Program-made: the position numbers and the translations under genes
The notes under the pieces: generated by a model
What the model was told of the DNA's origin: nothing
What the model saw: the letters and a program-made list of their open reading frames with translations, nothing else
Databases searched by the model: none
In this document: in pieces, positions 12,201 through 22,802 of the stretch
How the letters are laid out: each line of letters begins with the position of its first letter
How positions within the stretch are numbered: the stretch's first letter is position 1
From: Mya arenaria
Lineage: Eukaryota; Mollusca; Bivalvia; Myida; Myidae
DNA: 64,000 nucleotides
NCBI RefSeq assembly: GCF_026914265.1
Contig: NC_069130.1
Location: 3,060,001-3,124,000, forward strand
Direction: 5' to 3'

Positions 12201-15200
12201 CTTCCCCGAAAAATAGCTATCGAGGTGTTTGGAACATCATTTCACCTTAAATGATGCAACTATACAGAATATAACCATCTATTTCAACAAACAATTAAGA
12301 AAATACGATGATAATTATGTACATATTGTAAACACGTGGCGTTGTTGTTTTATTTCATTATTTGACCTTTGTCATTTTTTTTCGGAGTGGCTTTCATATT
12401 TTGGTTTCGGTTGGCGTTTCATATGCAATATATGTTTAAAATATTTTTGAGGGCAAGAAAAGTTTTCTCATTCATTTCGTTTCCGATTAAGAAAATAACA
12501 GAAATCTAAATGTAACAGTTTTCAGATTTTGTTTTGTATAAAATAGCACATTTTGTATACGGTTATATTGTATAAAGCTCATATTAAATCCTTACAGATT
12601 CGGTTCGATTTTGTGTACAGATTTTCGTTCTTTATCATATGTCATTTGCTGGTATGTTAACATGTGTCAGTGTGTGTCTCGTTGAGTGTCAATCGGGCTT
12701 TGATCATGCTTCTCTTAAGCTAGCTTATGGATAATATTAGACTGCTAAGCACATCCATATAGTTTTCTTTGTTTAAATAACAAGCAAATATATAATATAT
12801 CTATGATGCAGGTTTTGCACTCGGTTACACAATACAGTCAACAACGAAGGGCATCTGGGTTTGGTGTAGAGTCCACCCTGAACAAAAAGACACTGTTCTT
12901 ATACTTCTGGACACCGAAGGATTGGGGGACGTTGAGATGGTAAGCGCTGGGAATTTTCATCATGAACTTTGTTCGGCACACTATTACACTTGCATTTCTA
13001 ATGCGAGCACAAAAGACCCTGAACACAGTCATATTCAAATGTGTTCCCATGTTTGTGTTAGCCTAAGTAAATCATCTACAATGTTGGCCATTTGACAGCA
13101 GCCCCAAGCAATGTCCGTTTCAAACGGTTGAATGTCGCTCCGGAGTCCACCATACCGAATGTCGTTTGCGGAACGTAAATGTCCATGATTAGGTTGTGAA
13201 TGCTGCTATCTACCTGGATTGTACTAACGCGTTGTTGCCAATATACTATGCTGAGATCAATTTTGGTGAAGTACCAGTCAAGCTTTTAATTTGGCTGATC
13301 ACGGTGATCATGGCCCCTGTGTCCAAACTTGTGACTCCATTGAGCTTTCTGAAATCAATATAAAACTATTGGTGGGGTCCTCCTTTTTTCACCGTCAATG
13401 CAGGCGAGTCCTACTTGGACTACGCTGGTACTATTAACTCATGAACATTAGCTGAACCTCTGTATGCACGTCACTCCTTTATACGAATAGGTTTATCCGT
13501 AGTGGGCAAATTGTTATGCTCAGCCTGATTTGTTTTCCCTGGGTAATATGTGATACTAGTTACTTAGACCCTCAGCCCCCAACCCTTTACCTAAAACTGT
13601 TGGGCAGATATTCACATGTGAGCACATCTCCAGCTGTTCCAGTTGAGTATATCGAACGAATCTGCATCGTCCACGGCTCGAACTGTGATGCCAACTCTTT
13701 AACAGCCATGCGTGCTGTAATCAGTTGCTCAGGTCTCTCCTCATTCTGACTTTGTGGGGTTTATGTATTTCTACATGACGTTGCCCATTTTAGAGTAGAA
13801 ACTGGCCGATATGAGCATTTCACTTAATTTCATAGAACATGAAAGGATTCGACCCACGGTTTAAACTGTAATCAATTTTGGACGTTTATGTATATCCAAC
13901 CAAATAGACATTTAGTGAGATATCTATCAAAAACGGCTGTTGAATTTTCAAAAAGAGGAACAATGTTCTATTAAATGAATAGATTATTTTTCATACAATT
14001 TTATGTCTTAGCTTTTATCTAATATTATTATATATTCTATTTGAATGTGTTTTTAATAAGCAGTTGCGTAGCTACATATAGGTGTTGTAGGCCTGGGCCT
14101 ACAACTTTTTTGAAAAAACAACAACACTTTAAACAACACAAAAGTTTGTTTTATTTCAACCAAAGCAAGTTTGGTGTTTATTTAAACTACGTGCATGGTG
14201 TATTACTTGATTTTATAGTTATCATTGCAAATACAATTGAGTGTGTTTTATGTGCAAATAAAAGTCCCCAACCCCACATGGACTTATCGGGCCTACACGT
14301 TTTTTATGCCCTAGCTACGCCCTAGATAAGGCATCTCTTTTTCATTTTACCTTGAACTATGGATATAACAATTAGGAATATTTATTATTTTCCATGAATT
14401 TTATTTATTTATAGTATTTTAATTTGATTATTTCTTGGATTTTTTTTATACATAATAAAAAAACAATTCCAAATTGATCGAATCCAATCTAAATACAAAC
14501 ACTTTACTATCGAATACAGATATTATGTGTGTGTTAAAAACATTTATGTATAAAATAAAATAAATTTATTCTATCTGACATCAGTAACGGAAAAAGGGAC
14601 ACTTAATAATGCAGAGCTAATTTCACTGCACATGACGTCATATTCAGTTGTTCTGCCATTGTTGTTAATGTCAAAGTGTTTTTAATATAATCTCTATCTT
14701 CTTTTTGATGTACTTAGGGTGATCCAAACCACGACAACCGCATACTCACACTTGCTACATTGCTGTGCAGCACCCTAGTGTACCACATGAAGGGAGCGTT
14801 TGATCAGGACGCTGTTAACAAACTCACGTATCCTTTCTCTTTCATTTTTTTATGTTTTCGATACGAATTATTTTTGACAACATTTTTAATGTAGACATTC
14901 ATTGCTGTATTCCATTCTTTGATTATCAATTTAATGCGAAGGCATTCAAAGCTATGTAACACAGACATATTAAACACAAGAAAAAACAACGTTACTCACC
15001 AACTCATCCCTTGAGTGAAACAAAACAAACTAAAGGAACATAATTATCCAGTACTCAGACACCAACTATGATAAGGTTGTGTAGCAAATATTAAAGCTCT
15101 GTTGCCAAATAGTCACACAAAAATTACCCTAGTATTACAAGTCAACGTTTTGAAGCAAATTGTATTTCCTTCGTATTCAGTAAATATGGAGGGGAATCAC

Positions 15201-18200
15201 TGCAAATGTAATTTATTGTGAGGGTCGTTGTAAATATAACGTTTGTGTACAATGTCAAATGTCCTACTACGTCTTCAATGATGCTTCATATTTGTTTTAG
15301 AATTACAAATATGTTTGATTTAAATGGCAGAAAAGTTATGAAGTCGTCATAATTCATTAAATAGAATTTGAAATAAAATAAAATTTGTAACAGTTCAAAT
15401 GGTTCTTGGGACTATTTTTATGTTACTGGACCTACTTCAAGCACGCTTTGAAGCATACTCCACGCAATTGTTACTTCCCTTCAAGGGCAGCCGTATTATA
15501 TCTTTACTTGATTCTGTTGTCAATATGACATTGGTGTCATTTGTATTTCTTTTTAAGAGAGCCAAAATTGTGGTCATTGTTATTCTTACTCTCACGATTC
15601 AGGTAACAATCTGTCTTCTTTTCACAAAATCTTGGTGAAACGTAGCGAATCGCGGGCACATACGGAATTTTCATAAATATGCATTAATTTTGTATCAAAG
15701 TTACTGTCTCTGCTTAAATTGCCTTCAGTCCATATTGAATTATTAAACTTTATAATCAAAATGTATTGAAATGTTTTAAATATGGGTCATATTACCCTGA
15801 TTGAAAAATACGTTTTTATTTACTCAATGATAATTTTGTACCTATACTACATATTATACTTTGGCGGTCATCTTGGGTTTATGTATGGTCTGGAGTATGT
15901 CATATGCATATTGTAGTATACCAATGCACTATCGAAGATATAAAGAACTAACGATCGAATAAAGATTACATTGTTTGCAACAAATTCATCAACAACTACT
16001 TTGTCAGTTTTGTTTGTTTCGGTGGCCAGTTTGGACGCCATGATGGCTTACATACTGAATAAATTTAATTTGAATTTAATTGAAAGTTTATTTTTAGAAA
16101 TCATAAATGAACAATTTAAATTAACATACAATTTAAAGCAAGTTGTCAATTTGGTAAACTTTTGCGATCTTTGCCACCATCTTTGATATAAATAAATACC
16201 AATTGTGACGCGAACTTTCTTGTATAAGAGGGTCCAGGCTCCCTTAATATGCAAGACTATTTGCTATAATATTTTCTATTTCCATGCAAGGTTTTACTAA
16301 AATACCCCATTTAGCATTTTGGAAATATGCTGTTTCAACACTCATGATAAATGATTTGACATTTAACACACTTTAAATTCTCACTTTAGGCTATAATTAA
16401 ACATGGGTAATAACGGTAATGATTGCCGTAAACTTTATCGGGTAAAACTTATATATTGCGTCCTTAAAGGAAATGAAATTTTAACAAGGGAGAAGTTCAC
16501 ATATGGATATTTTAAAGATTTCAGTATTTAACTTATAACTCGTTGGAGCCTTGCATTAATAATTGTATTAAACAAACGTGTGTTATGCCTGCATATATTC
16601 ATTTTATAGTAAGTTGAAATGAAAATTCACCATATCGTGTGAATATTTAATTATTTTTGCGTTGATCCCCCTCCATGAGTAAAAAGCTAGCAAATATATT
16701 CATTGCATCATAAACTTACTCCCAAGGAATCAAAATTCTCTTAAAATATGTTCAGTATTTGTAAAATACTCTCAAGAATTCACGTTTAGGAAAGTGGGAC
16801 TGTCAATGTTTTCTTTTATTTTGCTTAAGAAAATAACTTTCAAGTAATATAAAACAACGTATTATCCGTCCCTTTTTTGAAACAGTTCACATAGCTGATT
16901 ACCATTAATTATGTACAAGGAGGTCGCTGATATGGCTCCAAGATTAGTATCTCCTAAATACCACCCAGATAACAGAATCAAGAATGAGTCAATTTTGCTT
17001 ATTCATGTCTTCATAACCGAGTTGAATTAAATAAGTAGACACTTAACTGTCGTTATGATTTTACCTTAATGATACAGATTTGTGTCTGAAATGTCGAAAA
17101 ACATCAGATTTGGCAGAAGATGTGATGAAGATAACCTTCTTTTGCAAAGCGTCCTTCCTGGGTTTGTGCTTGCTTTAAGAGATTTCTCGCTGAAATTGAT
17201 CAAAGATGGAAGGCAGATTTCATCAGACGAGTATCTTGAAGAGAGCCTGGCATATAGAACGACAAAAGGTGTATATTTCAACAAAACCTGTGAATGCATC
17301 CGGAAATTCTTTCCCCAAGACAAACGAAGATGTTTTGCGTTTCCAGCGCCCGGAGATATTGACGTTTTAGACAACTTTGAAAACCTTACATTCCAAGACC
17401 TTACGAAGAGATTTCAGACCGTTACAACAATGTTTGTGTCGTATATCTACAGTCAGGGACCAAAGCAACTCCAAGTTAGCAAACCAGTCAACGGATCTAG
17501 TCAGTAATTTAAAACATGTTTAAACAAACATTAGAACACGATTTAGTTTATGATTTCGAACGTATGTAAAGTTACGTACTGAATGTCTTTATATATATAT
17601 ATATATACATAAATTCCGTGCTAGTTTTATTTGATGGCATGTTGTTCTTAAAGCGAAATAAACACCTATTCACTCTGTTTATACCTTTTTAGTGCAATAT
17701 ATTTGATTGGTTCATCGCCCGTTGATTTACGAATCACTTTACTAAACTAAACGTTTGGTGCCAGTTGAGCCGGTGTGATTGTGTCATATTTTGTCGTAAT
17801 TTTTTTTACCGGATATATGGTGTACCGCGTAAATGCTTTCATATCGTTGCGTTATTGTATTGTCTGTCGACATATATAAAAACAGCAAGATGTTGATAAC
17901 AAAATACTCGCATGTGCACTGTTTATAAAAGCGCACAAGGATTATGCTTTCTTACAATTGTACATTGATATAAGCCTGTATTTCCAAAATATTTCTCTGA
18001 AGCATAAACTAACTTTTTTACGAAAGCCATAGACTTTCAAATTAGTTCATTTTGCAGTGTTTGCCACGCTTACCAGAGAATATGTGGACGCTCTTGCAAA
18101 TGGAGCTCTGCCTGATGTTGACGATGCTTTTGCACTGGTTGCTAAAATCGAAAATGAGAGAATTAGAGACAAATGCATGAACATGTTTCGATCCGGAATA

Positions 18201-21200
18201 AATGATATAAAGTTGCCTCTTCCATCAAAATCGCTGGATAAACGTGTCAAGGAAATCCAATGTTCTGCGCTTGAATACATGCGTACAAATGCTGTCCGGG
18301 ATGTCGCCAATGTTGTTGAAAAGGAAGCCCAGGTTTGTCATCCATGTTTACAAGATAGTACATTTATGTTAATGTGACATGCACAGCTTGGCAAACATAA
18401 AGGTAAACTGTAGTTTTAACCAAGTGTTAATTAGGGAATAAAGGAAGTCGTGTTAATACGGGCTTGAATTCCAGCGCTGGAATGTAAGTCCTTCTATTGT
18501 TGATGTGTAAAACGGACTACTTCATATTTTGCCGCAGTGATGCTTTTGTTTGTTGTTTTTTTGTTCAGCTAATTGTAACCAGAAAAATGTGTGGATTTAT
18601 TGCTAATATAAGGTGCGTGCCAGCAAGTAAGCAAATTGTACATATTCGGGATGGGGTCTGTTAACCTGGAAATTGAAATACCCGAGTTACATGTTTATGC
18701 ATGTAAAAATGTATTTATGCTTATTCTTTGAACATAGTTAAATATTTTATCGGGAACTATATTCCATTGTCGTATGAAGCAAACAGTGACGTGTTCAGTA
18801 AATATTTTTAAACAAAATATTTATAAAAAACGATTTATATGACTGTATTTGTCCGCATATCAAGATATAGATGAAGGCAATTAAGGTTCAAAGGGGATTT
18901 TGCCCCTCCCAAAATGATTTTCGCGAAATATTTATCTTTAAACATCATTAAAGGGCTGTATTTAGTCCTCGGTACATGTTTAATAATAAGAAAATAACAC
19001 CATGCCGTTCGTCATTTAACCATACAATTGACCATAAAGGGGATCATAATACATTTATTAAAAATGCACATTTTAGTTTATTCTTTACAAACAACCTTTG
19101 ACAAACAACCAGGCAGAATATGGTTCCCAGTTGTGATATTTCTATAGCCATTTCAGCGTTCGCGATAAAATCAGCTTGCGACAAATAAATACGCAAATTA
19201 GAATTAGAATCATTGCTATTATTATTGTTCAATGAAAACTTTTCTTTATTTTTCTGCTTGTTAGATATTCTTCTTATGCAAATGGGTACTTTTTTCAAAT
19301 ATATAGTTTTAAGGTGAAATAAATGGAACAACTGAATTTTTAATCATGATTTTTTAGAAAAAATCAATATGTACTCATTTCTCATTCAATCCTTCTGTGT
19401 CTCACTTTATGCTTTTTGTATCACTTAACTATAGCAAGTCATGCAATAATGCTTCAAGCCACTGGAAGCAGCGCCTTATTTCATTTTATCGTTCTATTTT
19501 TAAATAAATTTCATAGTGTTGTTATGGAAGAAACTGAAAGAATTCATAATCGGTTGTTGTTTTTAAATAGTTTTAATAAAACTCACAATTTTGACATTTT
19601 GAGCCGGTTTTGTATTTTTATCTATGACTCGTTTTTAAACCATTATTTACATATAGCTTATGTTATTTACAGATGGAAATGGATTTGTTCTCGCAACAGT
19701 TTCAAAGTCAAAATGAAGAGGAAATAGAAAAGCACTGTACAAACGTAATAATAGGTTTGCCATCCTTCAGCAACTTACAAGCGGGGTTGAAAAACAAAGG
19801 TTACATCGTCCTCGGTGGCCATAGAAAATTCAAACGAGATGTCGACATGGTCAGGCAGGAGTACGAGCAAGCTCTTCGGGATTATGAACCAAGAGAGGTA
19901 AATTATATTCGTATTATCGGATGTGTCGTTTTTCTTCAAGAAAAATACCTATTGATACAGATTTCGTACATAAATATAATTCAAATTCTGGCCAAATGTT
20001 TTGATATTAAATTGATTTCGTAAGCTCATCTCTGCACGACATTCTCGTGGTGAGTTACCATTTTCTGTTGTGCGACGTCTATTTTGGATATTAACAAGTT
20101 CCCCTCTTCAACCACTCGGTGCAATCGACATATCTGGAGCGCTCTTTAGTAGTAATTTTTAAGATAATTTCACTGATGAAACAACATAAAAATGGTCCCA
20201 AAAAAAGTTTGACAGATTGTTGAAATAATTTAACTTGAATAATATTAACCGTAATTTCTTATCTTTATTTTATATTTTGAGGCTCTGTATAGCAGTATTC
20301 AATAACAGTTTTAGCTGGTTCTTAGAACGATGTAACTAATCCAATCACTTGCTGTTAAACCAGACCAACAGAGTGAATAAAGTCAATGATGTATGGCCAT
20401 AAGATTATCTTTAGTTGTATAATGATAACCACCCATGTACAATTTTTAAACGAACTTCATTAATGTTCTTCGATGATCTTACCTATGGCCTACGTACCAT
20501 AACTTTTGATATTTTGGCATTCCTTCGTATTTTAGAAACTACGACATTTGGATTCCGACTTTGTATGCAGCTGGTGAATTTTAATATTTCCATTGTACGA
20601 CCTTGACCAATAACGCTGGAACTGCCATTTCAGTTTAAAACGGTTGCATAGGTCAGTTGTTATGAAAGGGACACCATCAGTTTCTTATAAAAGTGATTTA
20701 AAGTTACCCTTATCTCCCGCATACAGGCACGTGGCCCGAAAGGTAGAAATACCAAAATTGTAAATTTACAGCTCAGTTGATTCGGTTGGTTGAGTAGGCT
20801 GAATTTTAAGATCTGACGGAAACTTTTTATTCCAAACCTTAAACTTTGTGCCGTTGATAAATAAATATTTATGTACGTTCTGATATACACACAAAATTAA
20901 AGGTCGACTGTATAGCTCCATATTCGTTGTCTAAATTCGAAACGAATTGGCCTTGGCTTCTTTGGTATAAACGATAATGTTCTTTTATAGCATTGTTAAA
21001 TGTTGCATTATCGTCTTTCTTGAAGACACAGTAAAAATCAGTTATCAAAGTGCAAGCAATGTCAACTCGAAAATAAACTAAACTATTATCACAAAAGGTA
21101 GCGTTTACTGTCAAAACTTTACTCCGGCGAGCGATTTAAACCATATTGACTCTTGTGTATTCTTTTTTATGTTGACTGTGTATTCTTTTCAAATTAATTA

Positions 21201-22802
21201 TTGTTTTAACGTTTTTTAAGTATATTAATGATAAGGAAAAAACTACGTTGATATACTTGCTGAATGGTTTCAGTCATAATCAGCAGGTAATTTGAAATAT
21301 AGTCCATACTAAAAACAAGTTATTTTAAAATAATGTTTCAAATACTTATTATTTATATATACACAATTATTTAGAACATGGCCAATAACGGTGCTGTGCC
21401 CACCACAAAATTCATTATTTATTTCAGATCGGAGTGGTTTTGAGCAATTTCGCAAGCCAACTTGTTCCAGAGGAAAATAAAATCCTTGAAAACAACTATG
21501 AGCTTACTAAGGATGAAAAAAAGAGTAAATAATTTAAAATCTGTATCTATAATAAGGACTGGTTGTTCTGCTGATTAATACTTGTATGTTTATTACCTGA
21601 TAGCCCAATATAATTTGGGTGAAATTTAAAAGAGTATTTGCTGACTGATTACTAATAATAAATGACCAAAGAAAAACGCTAGAAATAAAGTTACTGCGGT
21701 ATATAAAAAATCTTTATTTCAACTAAAACCGCTCGTGCAATGCCCTATTTTACTATAGTTTTAAAACAAAAGATCATACAGTTACTCTGTAATATATGTT
21801 TGACCTTTGTTTTGAGTCGTGTCGTTAGGGTGGTTATATATTAAGTTAGATTTTTGACCTTCGGATAAAGTTTGCCTTACCCTGTTTGATTGATATGACT
21901 TACCTCGTATATTCCTATACCGTATATATAAATGTGTCGACAGGTTCGTTTAAGGCAAAAGGAATCGCCTCAATACAAAACTTGCTTCAATAAAATCAAG
22001 TCGTGTATTTAATGTTCCATTTTGGCAAACATATTAAATTAATCCTTTCCTAAATGTTGAATTTAAGTAAAAAAGCGCTCAAGCACAGTTGCCAATTGTT
22101 TTAACAAGTCTAATTTAACGGCTTGTCCATTTACTAAATAGGTTAGCTATCCATAATGCGTTTCGTTTCTTAGTTAAGTGTAAGTTGCAGTACTTGTTTT
22201 TATTACAACAAATTTACATATTTTGTTTTTTCACTTCGACTCCTGTCAACGACCAAACAACGACTTACTTAAATCTTATAATCACATAACTCTTTGTAAG
22301 AATTTCTATAATTTTGCAGTACAAATGGTTTCTCCCAATGCAATCGTGGTGTAATTTGAAAAAGTTATTATCTTTACATGGTTGATAATAATTGCATTTA
22401 TGATTAGGGGAGAAAGAAGAAAATGCAAAATCAATGGAACGAATGAAGGTTGAAATGGCAGAAGCAAATCAGCAGGCTTTAGATAAACTACAGAAGGATC
22501 TGGATGAGCAACAGATGAAGCTAAATGCAGAGCGCGAAAGGCGAGATAAAGAAGAACAAGATAAAATGCTAGATATACATACTAAAATTGTGTCTCTTGA
22601 AGCAAACAAGGATGATCAGAAGAAAATACTTGATCAAATTACAGTATTGCAGATTGAAACCAGAAAACAAAGAGAAGAAGGAAATGAAAAGCTCGATGCG
22701 ATGCATAGAAGTGCAAAGGAAGAACGGGAAAAAATGAAGAAGGAACGGGAGCGAAAAGACCCGTTTATATTTAAAAATGTGTGGAATGCAATTTTTCAAT
22801 GA
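6109..22802 (+). CDS. GBP: Guanylate-binding protein-like large GTPase (GBP gene 1), 12 coding exons, intact
   Basis: Twelve exons splice with GT-AG ends and fully consistent phases into 2,121 nt, 706 residues: 6109-6207, 6589-6637, 10243-10294, 11625-11690, 11888-12090, 12812-12939, 14718-14827, 17078-17499, 18058-18332, 19673-19897, 21428-21524, 22408-22802. Residues 1-89 are a proline- and charge-rich extension not found in vertebrate GBPs. The G domain follows: P-loop GLYRTGKS (138-145, with the arginine used in catalysis in GBP1), switch [12 protein letters not shown] (165-175), DTEGLGD (190-196) and LRDF (269-272). The helical middle domain covers about 377-575 and a Lys/Glu-rich coiled coil covers 576-700. 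Family knowledge: GBPs self-assemble, hydrolyse GTP and act in cell-autonomous defence on vacuole or pathogen membranes. The C-terminus (WNAIFQ) has no CaaX box, so lipid anchoring is not expected. Human GBP1 has about 590 residues. The start is the ATG also used in gene 2 (MAxNEN). Confidence 0.93.
6589..6637 (+). CDS. GBP: GBP gene 1 coding exon 2 (residues 34-49)
   Basis: A 49-nt micro-exon (TKKIDNLNKATPMKRP) between TTTTTCAG and GTAAGTAC. The same 49-nt exon occurs in gene 2 (50,722-50,770) and as an orphan in copy B (46,658-46,706). Length, phase and the motif NKAxPMxRP are kept. Confidence 0.85.
7374..9000 (+). repeat. Dispersed tandem repeat (GATATTTGGTATGTAG type), split by a LINE
   Basis: Diverged units of about 150-190 bp recur, each with CTGAAACCGCAAG, CTTGATATTTGGTATG, TTGTTCAAATA and TTTTCTATATACTT. 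Units are seen at 7,374-7,688 and, after the inserted LINE, at 8,578-9,000. The family is a common type in bivalve introns and intergenic DNA. It lies in intron 2 of GBP gene 1. Confidence 0.6.
7689..8577 (+). mobile_element. 5'-truncated non-LTR retrotransposon (LINE), 3' end with intact ORF terminus
   Basis: The sequence encodes the C-terminal end of a molluscan-type LINE ORF2: GELGRYPLYVTRHIRIVKYF, then RLSSHMLNVERGRY, then a zinc-knuckle-like C-x2-C-x9-H-x4-C (KCVLCVHNDIEDEYHFVLIC), stopping at TAA 8,411-8,413. A 3' UTR follows, with a pentanucleotide tail (TTCTG)n near 8,553-8,577. The 8-bp direct repeat GATATTTG flanks it at 7,681-7,688 and 8,578-8,585, a target-site duplication. The open frame runs upstream to 7,640 only because the host repeat happens to be open; those first ~16 codons are not LINE. 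The reverse transcriptase and endonuclease domains are missing, so it is a dead 5'-truncated copy. Confidence 0.8.
8990..10115 (+). repeat. Degenerate ~20-bp minisatellite (CTTAGCAACCAATGACTTC type)
   Basis: About 1.1 kb is made of loose repeats of a ~18-22 bp motif, CCTTAGCAACCAATGACTTC, with many substitutions and length changes. It is non-coding and fills the end of intron 2 of GBP gene 1, ending about 130 bp before exon 3. Confidence 0.75.
10243..10294 (+). CDS. GBP: GBP gene 1 coding exon 3 (residues 50-66)
   Basis: A 52-nt exon (DPSPQTVLTENESPSRE) between TTTTAG and GTACGT. Orphan exons of identical length and phase exist at 42,384-42,435 and 46,824-46,875 (PAPRxVLPKRxxPSRG). Gene 2 has a 46-nt exon of different sequence at this position. 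Confidence 0.83.
11625..11690 (+). CDS. GBP: GBP gene 1 coding exon 4 (residues 67-88)
   Basis: A 66-nt exon (IPKPSLESELSTKLQSLPPK and on) with acceptor TTTGTAG and donor GTGAGT. It matches gene 2 exon 4 in phase and in the ending LPxKPxQ/H. It completes the N-terminal extension. Confidence 0.85.
11888..12090 (+). CDS. GBP: GBP gene 1 coding exon 5: start of G domain with P-loop
   Basis: This 203-nt exon encodes residues 89-156. It carries the family signature [19 protein letters not shown], that is, the G1 loop with the catalytic arginine. Gene 2 exon 5 is the same length. The stretch after LMN (RLDDAQK) differs from the usual LAGKK of GBPs. Confidence 0.95.
12812..12939 (+). CDS. GBP: GBP gene 1 coding exon 6: switch I and DTEGLGD
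   Basis: A 128-nt exon, residues 157-199. It holds [19 protein letters not shown], in which the serine and threonine matching GBP1 S73 and T75 are kept, then [14 protein letters not shown] (G3). Acceptor ATGCAG, donor GTAAGC. Confidence 0.95.
13080..13750 (-). mobile_element. Remnant of an LTR retrotransposon (Gypsy-like, protease region), broken
   Basis: The minus strand around 13,290-13,325 encodes LDTGAMITVIS, the active-site pattern of retropepsins in Ty3/Gypsy-type polyproteins. The flanking sequence reads like decayed polyprotein on the same strand and has higher GC than its surroundings. No terminal repeats were recognised. It is an old fossil, clearly broken in several places, lying in intron 6 of GBP gene 1. 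Family assignment rests mainly on the one motif. Confidence 0.45.
14060..14328. mobile_element. Possible MITE with short inverted ends
   Basis: The left end has TTGCGTAGCTAC followed by GGCCTGGGCCTACAACTTTTTT. The right end holds CGGGCCTACACGTTTTTTATG followed by CCTAGCTACGCCCTAG. The ends pair imperfectly as inverted repeats (GCGTAGCTA and GTAGGCC blocks). No coding. It lies in intron 6 of GBP gene 1. Confidence 0.4.
14718..14827 (+). CDS. GBP: GBP gene 1 coding exon 7
   Basis: A 110-nt exon, residues 200-235: [37 protein letters not shown]. It matches the GBP G-domain stretch after DTEGLGD (vertebrate form GDNQNDSWIFALAVLL). Donor GTATCC is shared with gene 2. Confidence 0.93.
14828..17077 (+). 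other. Intron 7 of GBP gene 1, nothing recognised inside
   Basis: 2.2 kb of AT-rich DNA between donor GTATCC and acceptor GATACAG. The last ~30 bp before the acceptor (TTTTACCTTAATGATACAG) resembles the matching stretch in gene 2 (TTTAACCTTAATGGTTCAG), so the branch-point and acceptor area is conserved. No gene or firm repeat is seen in the body. Confidence 0.6.
17078..17499 (+). CDS. GBP: GBP gene 1 coding exon 8: end of G domain with LRDF
   Basis: A 422-nt exon, residues 236-376. It contains [23 protein letters not shown] (G4 region; RD contacts guanine), DEYLEESL, CIRKFFPQDKRRCFAFPAP, and ends in VSKPVNGSS just before the helical domain. The donor is GTCAGT, where gene 2 has GTAAGT. Confidence 0.95.
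18058..18332 (+). CDS. GBP: GBP gene 1 coding exon 9: first helices of the middle domain
   Basis: A 275-nt exon, residues 377-468: FATLTREYVDALANGALPDV and on, matching the GBP_C start (TYVNAISSGDLP in vertebrates). Acceptor TTTGCAG, donor GTTTGT. This exon is 23 nt shorter in gene 2. Confidence 0.92.
18333..19672 (+). other. Intron 9 of GBP gene 1, nothing recognised inside
   Basis: 1.3 kb of AT-rich sequence with no repeat or coding region that I can name. Confidence 0.55.
19673..19897 (+). CDS. GBP: GBP gene 1 coding exon 10
   Basis: A 225-nt exon, residues 469-543, phase 0 at both ends. It contains GLKNKGYIVLGGHRKFKRD and [17 protein letters not shown], matching the GBP middle-domain pattern (GGYRLF..KL..L...Y). 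Gene 2 exon 10 has the same length and about the same sequence. Confidence 0.9.
19898..21427 (+). other. Intron 10 of GBP gene 1, nothing recognised inside
   Basis: 1.5 kb of AT-rich sequence without a recognisable repeat or gene. The short open stretches here do not resemble any family. Confidence 0.55.
21428..21524 (+). CDS. GBP: GBP gene 1 coding exon 11
   Basis: A 97-nt exon, residues 544-575 (IGVVLSNFASQLVPEENKIL and on), acceptor TTTCAG, donor GTAAAT. No counterpart of this exon was found in gene 2 within the window. Confidence 0.8.
22408..22802 (+). CDS. GBP: GBP gene 1 terminal coding exon 12: coiled-coil tail
   Basis: Residues 576-706 then TGA at 22,800-22,802. The segment is a Glu/Lys/Arg-rich heptad-like coiled coil (EKEENAKSMERMKVEMAEAN, KEEREKMKKERERKD) ending in a short hydrophobic tail, FIFKNVWNAIFQ. 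This resembles the alpha-12/13 region of GBPs in layout. There is no CaaX motif. No AATAAA follows closely; ATTAAA at 22,898 is a weak candidate signal. Confidence 0.88.

Noticed and set aside
19416-19727. Open frame running into gene 1 exon 10 as a separate gene or alternative exon start
   Set aside because: It overlaps the exon in a different frame, and the upstream part is AT-rich intron.
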